A stretch of DNA of 6,584 nucleotides from an uncultured Oscillospiraceae bacterium (GCA_900550095.1 URRG01000135.1:1-6584), one strand, 5' to 3'. Shown: positions 1-5,811, numbered from the stretch's first letter. Translations and numbers: made by a program. The notes: generated by a model not told the origin, from the sequence alone.

Positions 1-477
1 TGGGAAAGCGATATCCAGTTTGTCATCCTGGGCTCCGGGGAATACGAATACGAGACCTTCTTCCGTCAGATGCAGGAGAAGTATCCCGGGCGACTCTGCG
101 CGTGCTTCGGCTTTGTACCCGAGCTTTCCCGGAAGATCTATGCCGGCGCGGATATTTTCCTGATGCCCAGCAAGAGCGAGCCATGCGGTCTTTCCCAGAT
201 GATCGCCCTGCGGTACGGCGCCATTCCCGTCGTCCGTGAGACGGGCGGCCTGAAGGATTCCATTCAGGACAGCGGTGACGGCTGCGGCAACGGCTTCACC
301 TTCCAGAGCTATAACGGCGGGGATATGCTGTATGCCATCCACCGTTCCCTGGAGGGCTACGCCAACAGCGAGGGATGGGAAATCCTGGTCAAGAGGGCTA
401 TGGAGTGCGACAATTCCTGGGGGCATTCGGCCAACGCGTATATCCGTATGTACCGGGAACTTATCAAGGAAGAATAA
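1..477 (+). CDS. glgA: Glycogen synthase, C-terminal fragment (5' end outside window)
   Basis: This is the last 158 residues of an ADP-glucose-dependent glycogen (starch) synthase, a cytoplasmic GT5 family GT-B enzyme that extends alpha-1,4-glucan chains. The frame is open from base 1, so the N-terminal half lies upstream of the window. The fragment covers part of the C-terminal Rossmann domain: FVILGSGE near residues 7-14, GADIFLMPSKSEPCGL near 50-65, and RYGAIPVVRETGGLKDS near 72-88. The EPCGL stretch (E60) and the RYG..PVVRETGGL stretch are hallmarks of bacterial GlgA, and the glutamate belongs to the family's nucleotide-sugar site. One small deviation is S59 where most GlgA proteins have F before EPCG. 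The stop codon is followed about 67 bases later by an intrinsic terminator, so this is probably the last gene of a glycogen operon. The identification is secure; activity cannot be judged from a fragment. Confidence 0.95.
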   Translation, partial: WESDIQFVILGSGEYEYETFFRQMQEKYPGRLCACFGFVPELSRKIYAGADIFLMPSKSEPCGLSQMIALRYGAIPVVRETGGLKDSIQDSGDGCGNGFTFQSYNGGDMLYAIHRSLEGYANSEGWEILVKRAMECDNSWGHSANAYIRMYRELIKEE

Positions 478-543
478 GAGGCTCTCTTTGTTTGCTCTCC
501 GCATGCCGGCAGACCCCGCAAGGAGGGAATATATGGATGCAGA

Positions 544-574
544 AGCGGCGGCCTTTTGAGGGCCGCTGCTTTTC
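544..574 (+). terminator. Rho-independent terminator after glgA
   Basis: AGCGGCGGCC (544-553) pairs with GGCCGCTGCT (561-570) across a 7-base loop. This gives a 10-bp GC-rich stem with a single G-U pair. The run TTTT follows at 570-573, then CTGT. It sits 67 bases after the glgA stop and before the weak nagZ promoter, so it separates the two transcription units. Confidence 0.85.
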
Positions 575-612
575 TGTCCGCAGGCTTTGAAAAAAGAAAC
601 TGCTTCATCCGC

Positions 613-641
613 TGGTATTCGGGCGCGGTTCGGTGTACAAT
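613..641 (+). promoter_or_regulatory. Possible weak promoter for the nagZ-like gene
   Basis: TACAAT at 636-641 resembles a -10 hexamer (5 of 6). TGGTAT at 613-618 is a poor -35 element at 17-base spacing. It lies between the glgA terminator and the next gene, where a promoter is expected, and would give a leader of roughly 95 bases. The weak -35 keeps this tentative. Confidence 0.3.
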
Positions 642-742
642 AACAGGGAGAAGCTAACGGACGCTCTGTTGATCCGCGTATGGGACAGGGAATCAAGGAA
701 TCAGCGGACACATGTTCCGAACCGGAATGGAGAGGGAAAGAG

Positions 743-2023
743 ATGGGGGAATACGGGAAGCAGGAAAGCAGAAAGCGGAAGCTCCTGGGGATGCTGGGAG
801 CTTTGTGCGTCGTTTTGGGCGGCCTGCTGGTGAGCGGGGTTCTGTACCGGGACTCTTTGCTGCCTGTGGAGCCTGAAGAGGAGGCTCCACAAAGGCAGAG
901 CGGGAAGGCAGCAGGGGAAAACTCACCGCAGGCAGAAAAGCCGGAAAGCTCTGCTCTGCCCGCTTCGGAGCCCGCCGTTTCAGAGCCGGAGGGAATGGAA
1001 CCGGATATCTTTTCTCAATACAGAGAAGAGGCGGCGCGGGTCATGGAGGATATGACCCTTCGGGAAAAGGTAGGGCAGGTGTTCGTCTTTCTCTGCCCGA
1101 AAACAGATGGGGAGGCGCTGATCGAGACCTACGCGCCGGGCGGCTTATGCCTGAACGCCGCTAATTTTGAGAATAAGACCAAAGAAGAGGTAAGAGAGAT
1201 GACGGCGGGATATCAAAACGTGTCGAAGCTGCCTCTTCTCACCTGCTGCGATGAAGAGGGCGGCACAGTGACCCGTATCAGCCGTTTCCCTGCGCTTAGG
1301 GGAGAACCCTTTCAGTCGCCCCGGCAGGTGTATGCCTCCGGCGGAATGGAGGCTGTCTGCTCGGATACGGCTGAGAAGGCACAGCTTTTGAAAAGCCTGG
1401 GAATTAACGCCAATCTGGCTCCCGTGGCAGATCTGTCCGGCAGTCCGGAGGATTTTATCTATGACCGCTCCTTTGGGGAGGATCCTGAAAGCGTTTCGGA
1501 GTTTATCCGCGTTTCAGCTGAAATCTATGCGGAAAATGGAGTGGCCTGCGTGCTGAAGCATTTCCCCGGTTATGGTGACAACGCCGATACCCATACGGGC
1601 CTTGCCTGGGATGAAAGAGCCTATGCGGAATTTCAGACCAGGGATTTTCTGCCCTTTCAGGCGGGTTTTGAGGCAGGAGCTCCTATAGTGCTTGTGAATC
1701 ATAATATTGTAGAGTGCATGGATCCGGAACGGCCCGCCACCCTTTCCCCAGAGGTCCATCGTATCCTGCGGGAAGAATTGGGCTTCGGCGGTCTCATTAT
1801 GACCGATGATCTGGAGATGGGAGCCATCCCCCGGTATACGGGAGGGGAAAACCCGGCTTTGCAGGCATTTCTGGCGGGGAACGACCTGCTGCTCTGCTCC
1901 GAGCCGGAGGAATCCTTCAGCGTTCTGCTGGAGGCAGTGGAATCCGGAGAGGTTTCAGAGGAGCGGCTGGAGGCTTCCGTCCTGCGGGTCCTGGAATGGA
2001 AATGCTCCATGGGGCTTTTTTGA
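743..2023 (+). CDS. nagZ: Membrane-anchored glycoside hydrolase family 3, NagZ-like beta-N-acetylhexosaminidase
   Basis: This is a 426-residue GH3 enzyme, expected to release terminal beta-linked N-acetylglucosamine from peptidoglycan fragments. Residues 1-13 are basic, residues about 14-35 form a single membrane segment, and residues about 38-90 are a Pro/Glu/Ser-rich linker. The TIM-barrel catalytic domain fills the rest. Seen motifs are DEEGGTVTR (170-178), KHFPGYGDNADTH (272-284) and TDDLEMGA (354-361). By analogy with NagZ, D355 is the likely nucleophile and the D282/H284 pair the likely acid/base. The sixth motif position is Y277 where textbook NagZ has H or L. There is no lipobox at the single cysteine in the membrane segment, so a signal anchor is more likely than a lipoprotein. 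I chose ATG 743 because AGAGGG lies 6 bases upstream; the ATG at 680 has no ribosome binding site and would only add 21 polar residues. Exact substrate specificity is inferred. Confidence 0.9.
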   Translation: MGEYGKQESRKRKLLGMLGALCVVLGGLLVSGVLYRDSLLPVEPEEEAPQRQSGKAAGENSPQAEKPESSALPASEPAVSEPEGMEPDIFSQYREEAARVMEDMTLREKVGQVFVFLCPKTDGEALIETYAPGGLCLNAANFENKTKEEVREMTAGYQNVSKLPLLTCCDEEGGTVTRISRFPALRGEPFQSPRQVYASGGMEAVCSDTAEKAQLLKSLGINANLAPVADLSGSPEDFIYDRSFGEDPESVSEFIRVSAEIYAENGVACVLKHFPGYGDNADTHTGLAWDERAYAEFQTRDFLPFQAGFEAGAPIVLVNHNIVECMDPERPATLSPEVHRILREELGFGGLIMTDDLEMGAIPRYTGGENPALQAFLAGNDLLLCSEPEESFSVLLEAVESGEVSEERLEASVLRVLEWKCSMGLF

Positions 2024-2097
2024 AAACGAGAAAAGCGGGCGATAGAGGGCCGCGGCCTTTCAGGGGCGGGAAGACGGGAGATGTCAAAAATATAAAT

Positions 2098-2103
2098 GGA
2101 GGG
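2098..2103 (+). promoter_or_regulatory. Ribosome binding site fixing the start at 2113
   Basis: GGAGGG stands 9 bases before ATG 2113. The same frame is open upstream with an ATG at 1996 inside the end of nagZ, but that codon has no comparable site. The start of the 141-residue protein is therefore set at 2113. Confidence 0.75.
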
Positions 2104-2112
2104 AAAAAGAGT

Positions 2113-2538
2113 ATGAAGACGACGGCAATGGTCGGGGAGCTCACAAAACGGGAAAAACAGATGCTGCTGGAGGTGCGCCAGAGCCGGCGCTATCCGATAG
2201 CGCGCTTTGAACTGCACAGCAGCCGCTCGGAGGAGCTTGTTTCCACGGCGCTGGACTACGTCCGCATCGTGGAGGAGGACGACTCTATGGAGCTTGTAAA
2301 AGAGCGGGGAGAGGCTCTCCGTTCCCTGGAGGAAAAAGGGCTTCTCCGGGCGGATTACGATATAAACGTATGGGTTTGCGGCGATCATACCATCTATTAC
2401 AGGAGCGCCCTGTATGCTTTTCTGTGCCGGACGGCTATGGAAGCCCAGTCTCTCCCCGGCTGCGTATTTGACGTTCCCGCCATCCGGAAGGGCTATGTGC
2501 GCCTGACGGCCAGGGGGAGGAAGGCCGTGTGCATTTAA
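2113..2538 (+). CDS. Unknown 141-residue protein, winged-helix-like
   Basis: I do not recognise a named family. The protein is soluble, with no signal or membrane segment, so it is probably cytoplasmic. Residues 10-22 (LTKREKQMLLEVR) and 60-80 (ELVKERGEALRSLEEKGLLRA) look like amphipathic helices. The phrase ALRSLEEKGLL, followed by a strand-rich stretch (DYDINVWVCGDHTIYYRS, 81-98) and ending in GYVRLTARGRKAV, resembles the recognition helix, wing and closing strand of winged-helix proteins. That fold is an inference from pattern, not from a matched motif. It begins 89 bases after nagZ with no convincing terminator or promoter between, so the two are probably cotranscribed. This might tie it to control of cell-wall turnover, but the link is only positional. 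A strong hairpin follows 117 bases after its stop. Confidence 0.75.
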   Translation: MKTTAMVGELTKREKQMLLEVRQSRRYPIARFELHSSRSEELVSTALDYVRIVEEDDSMELVKERGEALRSLEEKGLLRADYDINVWVCGDHTIYYRSALYAFLCRTAMEAQSLPGCVFDVPAIRKGYVRLTARGRKAVCI

Positions 2539-2655
2539 CAGGCGCGGTATGCCCGTGCATGCTTTCCAGAGAGGGCAGGGAGAGGGAAGTTCTTCCGGCT
2601 GAGAGGGGAGGCGCTCATACTTTGTACGGCGATGGAATAAGAGAGCGTTAACGGT

Positions 2656-2687
2656 AAAAGTGCCTGTCTGTTTAGATAGGCACTTTT
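2656..2687 (+). terminator. Intrinsic terminator, 14-bp stem
   Basis: AAAAGTGCCTGTCT (2656-2669) pairs with AGATAGGCACTTTT (2674-2687) around the loop GTTT. The stem is 14 bp with one G-U pair. The U-run is part of the stem's 3' arm, and the matching A-run on the other side means it could work in both directions. It closes the nagZ unit and insulates it from the promoter at 2749. Confidence 0.8.
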
Positions 2688-2748
2688 GCGCATCAGAAAC
2701 AGTTTCAAAAAGTGAAAAAATTCTACCAGAAGAATATCCTTACACAAA

Positions 2749-2776
2749 TTGACGTTTTATATAAATATGATATACT
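2749..2776 (+). promoter_or_regulatory. Strong sigma-A-type promoter with extended -10
   Basis: The -35 element is TTGACG (2749-2754, 5 of 6), the spacer is 16 bases, and the -10 is TATACT (2771-2776, 5 of 6) preceded by TGA (2768-2770), the extended -10 motif. Transcription would start near 2783 and give a leader of about 68 bases before ATG 2851. This is one of the two best promoter matches in the window. Confidence 0.8.
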
Positions 2777-2837
2777 TAATGTGAAAATAGTATTGTGTCT
2801 GCTGTTTTTTAGATGATAAAAGGATGCAATGAATAAT

Positions 2838-2843
2838 GGAGGG
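2838..2843 (+). promoter_or_regulatory. Ribosome binding site choosing ATG 2851 over ATG 2836
   Basis: GGAGGG ends 7 bases before ATG 2851. It lies inside the five codons after ATG 2836, which therefore cannot be served by it. The downstream ATG is the likely start. Confidence 0.75.
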
Positions 2844-2850
2844 CGGCGGT

Positions 2851-3675
2851 ATGGAGCGGAAAGAAAAAGCGGGAAACAGGAAAAAGTCCATAGGGGTTTG
2901 CCTCCTTATCCTTTCCCTCGTTCCTCTTATATGGGGCGGCATCCGGGTTGGGGCAGCCGTATCCGTCAAAACGGACAGCGAAAGCCAGTACGCTTACGAC
3001 GGGTTCCAGTACTCGGATATGTACGCTTCTGTTTTGGAGGGCGGATATCAGCAGAGGGTCCCTGTGAAAAATATGGCGGAAGAGCTGGAAAGGCTCCAGA
3101 CGGCTGTGGTCACGGCGGAAAAAGAGGCGGATCCGCCATCTCCTGAAATGACGCTTTCTGTAGATCTTACATACTATGAGAAGCCGGATACGGGGAGCGC
3201 CGTGGTGGCGGAAATCCCCAAGGGGACAAAGATCCTCTACTTTTTGGACAGGGAATCCTGTATGCCGGAATTTGGGTACGGCGTATGCAGCTTCCCGGGA
3301 TATGAAGCGGGCTGGCGGTGCGTACGACCCTTCCTGGAGGCGGAGGATGCGGCTTCGGGAGAGGGCGCGGCGGCAGCCGGGGAACTGCCGTATGCCTATA
3401 TCCGGCTGGAAGCTCTGGAGACTGTGGCCTGGGATTACCGCAGTCAGGAACCCCGCTGGAATTCGGGGGCCGCTCTTTCCGCAGAAGGGCAGGTATTCGG
3501 AGAGCTCCGCGCGGCGGACAAGGAAATGTATCGGAAGGGAGTCTATAATTCTCCCGACCTTCCGTATCCTGTTTGGGATGTGTGGGATACGGCCCTGTTC
3601 AGTGTGTTTGCCGTTCTATGTATTTCGGGCTGCATCCTGCTTCTGCGTGGAAGAAAACGGAACACTGCCGGATGA
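2851..3675 (+). CDS. Two-membrane-segment protein with extracytoplasmic SH3-like domain, unknown function
   Basis: This 274-residue protein matches no family I can name. It starts with a basic stretch (residues 1-12) and a membrane segment (about 13-36), and ends with a second membrane segment (about 247-265) followed by the basic tail RGRKRN. By the positive-inside rule both ends are cytoplasmic and about 210 residues face outward. Residues 70-95 look like a charged helix. Residues about 103-163 read like a bacterial SH3-type domain: TYYEKPDTGSAVVAEIPKGT, then a GYGVCSFPGYEAGWRCVRPF ending typical of such domains. Three cysteines (C137, C146, C157) lie outside the membrane. SH3-like domains of this kind often bind cell wall or act as sensors, but that is family knowledge and not proof here. 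The gene stands alone, with its own strong promoter and a terminator directly after, so neighbours give no clue to its role. Confidence 0.85.
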   Translation: MERKEKAGNRKKSIGVCLLILSLVPLIWGGIRVGAAVSVKTDSESQYAYDGFQYSDMYASVLEGGYQQRVPVKNMAEELERLQTAVVTAEKEADPPSPEMTLSVDLTYYEKPDTGSAVVAEIPKGTKILYFLDRESCMPEFGYGVCSFPGYEAGWRCVRPFLEAEDAASGEGAAAAGELPYAYIRLEALETVAWDYRSQEPRWNSGAALSAEGQVFGELRAADKEMYRKGVYNSPDLPYPVWDVWDTALFSVFAVLCISGCILLLRGRKRNTAG

Positions 3676-3705
3676 TGCCCGGCGGGAAGGACCATACCAA
3701 AACGA

Positions 3706-3744
3706 AAAGCCGTGTTTTCCATACATTTTGGAAGACACGGCTTT
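3706..3744. terminator. Bidirectional intrinsic terminator between convergent genes
   Basis: AAAGCCGTGTTTTCC (3706-3720) pairs with GGAAGACACGGCTTT (3730-3744) around a 9-base loop. The 15-bp stem has one U-G pair. On the plus strand it ends CTTTCTGTTT; on the minus strand it ends GGCTTTTCGTTTT. It can therefore stop transcripts of both the SH3-like gene (ending 3675) and the regulator gene (ending 3836). Confidence 0.8.
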
Positions 3745-3835
3745 CTGTTTATGCAGATATAGAATGGCAGAAATACGCCCTAAGGATTAGAATCCTATAC
3801 CTGATCGTAATAAAAACAGATTTTTTTACAAATAG

Positions 3836-4537
3836 TTATTTGTTTTTTCGCCTCCCCATACGCTGCTCGGCGCTTTGGATCAGATTGAAGAGAGAGGATG
3901 AGAAAAGGGGGTATTCTTCGGAAATCTGCTCGGGGGAAAGGGCGGGCGCGCTGTTTTTCTCCAGCGGCTCCATATCCTCCACGCCTTCACCCAGACTCAG
4001 AGAAAGGGCGCAGGCCTCTGCCGTATCCTGGGCGGCGGAGGAGAGGCCTCCGCTGAGCTTCTGAGGAACGGCAAAAAGCCCCTGGGGATTTTTACCGTTG
4101 GCGGAATACAGGATCCGGAAGGATTTATACACCGCACAGTTCAAAAGAGTGGAAATCTCCGTCGTAAGGGCTTTACACTTGCATTTTTGCAGAATATCGT
4201 AGATAATATTGAGAGAGTTGGCGATCAGCTTTTTGTTGAGGGTCGGCAGCAGGCTGCCTCGGAAAGCGTTTTCCTTTCCGGCGGCGTCCGGTTCCGGGAT
4301 CGCCTCCACGGTGATCGTTTCGCCCGTTCTGTTAGGAGACCGCCCCAGAAGGTAGTCGCAGGAAACCTCATAGTAATCCGCGACCTTCACCACGAATTCC
4401 AGGCCGCATTCCCGAATGCCTTTTTCATAGTGGGAGAGAAGCGCCTGCGAGATGCCAAGCGCTTCTGCGGCGGCCTTTTGGCTCAATCCCCTCTCTTTTC
4501 GCAGAAGCGTTATGATCCTCGGAAAATAACTGTTCAA
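3836..4537 (-). CDS. XRE-family transcriptional regulator with a C-terminal domain of unknown type
   Basis: This 233-residue protein carries an N-terminal XRE/HTH_3 DNA-binding domain at about residues 5-66. The visible pattern is ITLLRKERGLSQKAAAEALG, then ISQALLSHYEKGIRECGLE, then VVKVADYYEVSCDYLLGR. This is the classic five-helix arrangement ending in the DYLLG motif. Residues 67-233 are not a peptidase or sensor domain I know. They hold a predicted helical part (LLPTLNKKLIANSLNIIYDI, then about 45 more residues) and an acidic, Ser/Glu-rich stretch before a basic tail (MGRRKNK). I chose the TTG at 4537-4535 because GGAGGG lies 7 bases upstream of it; a longer version from the TTG at 4552 would use that ribosome binding site as coding sequence. 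It has its own promoter and converges on the SH3-like gene. It is a probable repressor or activator, possibly of itself; its targets are unknown. Confidence 0.9.
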   Translation of the reverse strand: MNSYFPRIITLLRKERGLSQKAAAEALGISQALLSHYEKGIRECGLEFVVKVADYYEVSCDYLLGRSPNRTGETITVEAIPEPDAAGKENAFRGSLLPTLNKKLIANSLNIIYDILQKCKCKALTTEISTLLNCAVYKSFRILYSANGKNPQGLFAVPQKLSGGLSSAAQDTAEACALSLSLGEGVEDMEPLEKNSAPALSPEQISEEYPLFSSSLFNLIQSAEQRMGRRKNK

Positions 4538-4544
4538 TACGATA

Positions 4545-4550
4545 CCCTCC
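4545..4550 (-). promoter_or_regulatory. Ribosome binding site setting a TTG start for the XRE gene
   Basis: Read on the minus strand, GGAGGG is followed by 7 bases (TATCGTA) and then TTG at 4537-4535. No ATG is available at this position. The site overlaps codons that a 4552 start would translate, which argues for the shorter protein. Confidence 0.75.
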
Positions 4551-4634
4551 AACTAAAAGAACCTCTCTGCAGATTCTTTATGTTTTTATTTGATCCTGCC
4601 GGTATTTGACGAATTTTAGAACAACACAGTGTAA

Positions 4635-4663
4635 AGTATAATATAGTTATAACGATTTGTAAA
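4635..4663 (-). promoter_or_regulatory. Promoter of the XRE regulator gene
   Basis: On the minus strand the -35 is TTTACA (4663-4658, 5 of 6), the spacer is exactly 17 bases, and the -10 is TATACT (4640-4635, 5 of 6). The transcript would start near 4628 with a leader of about 90 bases. On the opposite strand a perfect TATAAT occurs at 4637-4642, but it lacks a good -35, so divergent transcription toward the phosphatase gene is only a possibility. Confidence 0.8.
4646..4653. promoter_or_regulatory. Candidate operator palindrome in the XRE promoter spacer
   Basis: GTTATAAC is a perfect 8-base palindrome between the -35 and -10 of the XRE promoter. The 7-base direct repeat TGTAAAG (4630-4636 and 4658-4664) brackets the promoter core. 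XRE proteins commonly bind such sites in their own promoters. In AT-rich DNA an 8-base palindrome can arise by chance, so this is tentative. Confidence 0.3.
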
Positions 4664-4972
4664 GCCTCTATATCCTGTGTGCAAAGGAAGGAAAAAACGC
4701 AATTTCTGGCTTTTGTGCACGAAACAGGCGCTTTTTTAGGAAGAACGCAGGAAAAACGGGCGGCATCCGGCGCCTCGACAAAAAGCATCCGGAATTCTTC
4801 TGAAAGCTAAAAAACAGGCAACGCTGTACAGCGAACAGAGCCCGGGACAGCCGTCGGCGCCGCCTATAGATGCAGCGAGGGCGGAGAGCTTTGCGGCGGG
4901 CAGGAAGCGCCGGGCGTGTAACGCGCTTCGGATATACCGAATCCAAGGAACAGGAAAGGAGATTGCGCAGAC
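4664..4972. other. Intergenic leader-like region without a convincing gene
   Basis: Plus-strand frames that I followed here stop after about 20-45 codons and lack proper starts. Reading frames on the minus strand are Arg/Pro/Phe-rich and not protein-like. Visible structure is a perfect 12-base palindrome CGCTGTACAGCG (4822-4833), an inverted repeat AAGCGC/GCGCTT (4905-4910, 4923-4928) and a small hairpin TTCGG-ATATA-CCGAA (4927-4941). I see no known riboswitch consensus. No good promoter is visible close to the phosphatase gene, so its promoter is either weak or as far away as the TATAAT at 4637. Confidence 0.6.
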
Positions 4973-5689
4973 ATGCAGTCGTATGTAATTCATTTGATAC
5001 GGCACGGGGTTTCAGAAGGGAGCCTCGAAGGCCGTTATGTGGGAACAACGGATTCCCCCCTGTCGCAGGAGGGAAGGCAGCAGCTGCGGGAGCTGCGGGA
5101 AAAGGGGACGTACCCCGGGGCCAAGGCTTTCTTTGCCAGCCCTTTGCGCCGGTGCCGCGAAACGGCGGAAATCCTGTATCCCGGCGCGGAGCTGGAGCTG
5201 ATCCCGGGATTCAGAGAATGCAGCTTCGGCGATTGGGAGAACAAAACGGCTGAAGAGATCACGGCGGAGGATCCCTCCTTTGCCAAGTGGATGGAAAGCG
5301 GCTCCCAGGCGGCGCCTCCCAACGGAGAGAGCGGCGCCGTATTCATGCACAGGGTCTGCGCGGCCTTCGAAGCCTTTGTGGAGCGCCTTATGCGTCAGAG
5401 GATCACGGAATCCGTCCTGATAACCCACGGGGGCGTGATTATGACGATCCTCTCTGCATACGGTCTGCCCCGGGCCGGTTTTTACGATTGGATGACGGAA
5501 AGCGGCTGCGGATACTCCCTGCGGATCACGCCCGGCCTGTGGATGCGGTCCATGGTGGCGGAGGTTTACGCACAGCTTCCCGTATTCCCGGGAGAAGAGG
5601 AGTTCCGCCAGGAGCGTATCGTTCTGGATTTGGCCCGTGAGGCCGCCGACAGGGCCTATGGAGACAGAGAGAAAGCCCGGGAACTGTAA
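4973..5689 (+). CDS. Histidine phosphatase (phosphoglycerate mutase / CobC-like)
   Basis: This 238-residue cytoplasmic protein belongs to the branch 1 histidine phosphatase superfamily. These enzymes transfer phosphate through a phospho-histidine. The catalytic motif LIRHG places the nucleophile at H11 with R10. The other core residues are R59 in SPLRRCRETAE, E82 in GFRECSFGDWE (likely proton donor) and H152 in LITHGGV. The stretch YVGTTDSPLSQEGRQQL (22-38) is typical of CobC-like and small broad-specificity phosphatases. In the usual RHGxTxxN pattern, T and N are replaced by S14 and S17. The substrate cannot be read from the sequence: alpha-ribazole phosphate, a sugar phosphate or another metabolite are all possible, and no cobalamin genes are nearby. 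AAGGAG (4956-4961) lies 11 bases before the ATG, a slightly long spacing. The YwlG-like gene follows closely, suggesting an operon. Confidence 0.9.
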   Translation: MQSYVIHLIRHGVSEGSLEGRYVGTTDSPLSQEGRQQLRELREKGTYPGAKAFFASPLRRCRETAEILYPGAELELIPGFRECSFGDWENKTAEEITAEDPSFAKWMESGSQAAPPNGESGAVFMHRVCAAFEAFVERLMRQRITESVLITHGGVIMTILSAYGLPRAGFYDWMTESGCGYSLRITPGLWMRSMVAEVYAQLPVFPGEEEFRQERIVLDLAREAADRAYGDREKAREL

Positions 5690-5811
5690 GGATGGCTTTG
5701 CGGACAAGGGAAAGCGGGCCGGATGACAAACGAGGCTGCGAGGCGGGGTACGGCGCTTGTCTTGCAGTGCAGAAAAAACTATGGAATTTTACGGAAAGGA
5801 AGCGCACGGCG

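Larger units (their letters stand above)
2539..2850. other. Intergenic region with terminator and promoter
   Basis: These 312 bases contain no convincing gene. The longest ATG reading frame I followed here is 17 codons with no ribosome binding site. The region holds the end of the preceding unit (hairpin 2656-2687), a small palindrome GAAACAGTTTC (2696-2706), a strong promoter (2749-2776) and the leader of the next gene. Composition changes from GC-rich before the hairpin to AT-rich after it. Confidence 0.7.

Noticed and set aside
1996..2021. ATGGA-AATGC-TCCAT hairpin followed by six Ts at the end of nagZ, a possible terminator overlapping the stop codon
   Set aside because: The stem is only 5 bp and separated from the T-run by GGGGC; the alternative 4-bp stem includes a G-U pair. 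It is too weak to call, and the next gene lacks its own promoter.
2048..2057. GGCCGCGGCC palindrome between nagZ and the 141-residue gene
   Set aside because: It is a 10-base GC palindrome with no loop room for a stable hairpin and no T-run, likely chance in GC-rich DNA.
1699..2388. Minus-strand reading frame of 229 codons across nagZ and the following gene
   Set aside because: It is antisense to two supported genes with Ser/Arg/Pro-rich, low-complexity translation typical of a GC-rich shadow frame.
2836..4537. The SH3-like membrane protein and XRE regulator as a two-gene sensing system
   Set aside because: They are convergent, with separate promoters and a shared bidirectional terminator, so nothing in the sequence links them functionally.
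4664..4972. Cobalamin riboswitch upstream of the CobC-like phosphatase
   Set aside because: I looked for a B12-box-like sequence and saw none, and no cobalamin genes are present in the window.
4870..5253. Plus-strand reading frame of 127 codons overlapping the phosphatase start
   Set aside because: It is Arg-rich, overlaps a clear family member in another frame, and has no ribosome binding site.
5012..5707. Minus-strand reading frame of 231 codons opposite the phosphatase gene
   Set aside because: It mirrors the coding strand of a well-supported gene, has Pro/Arg-rich content without motifs, and lacks a start signal.
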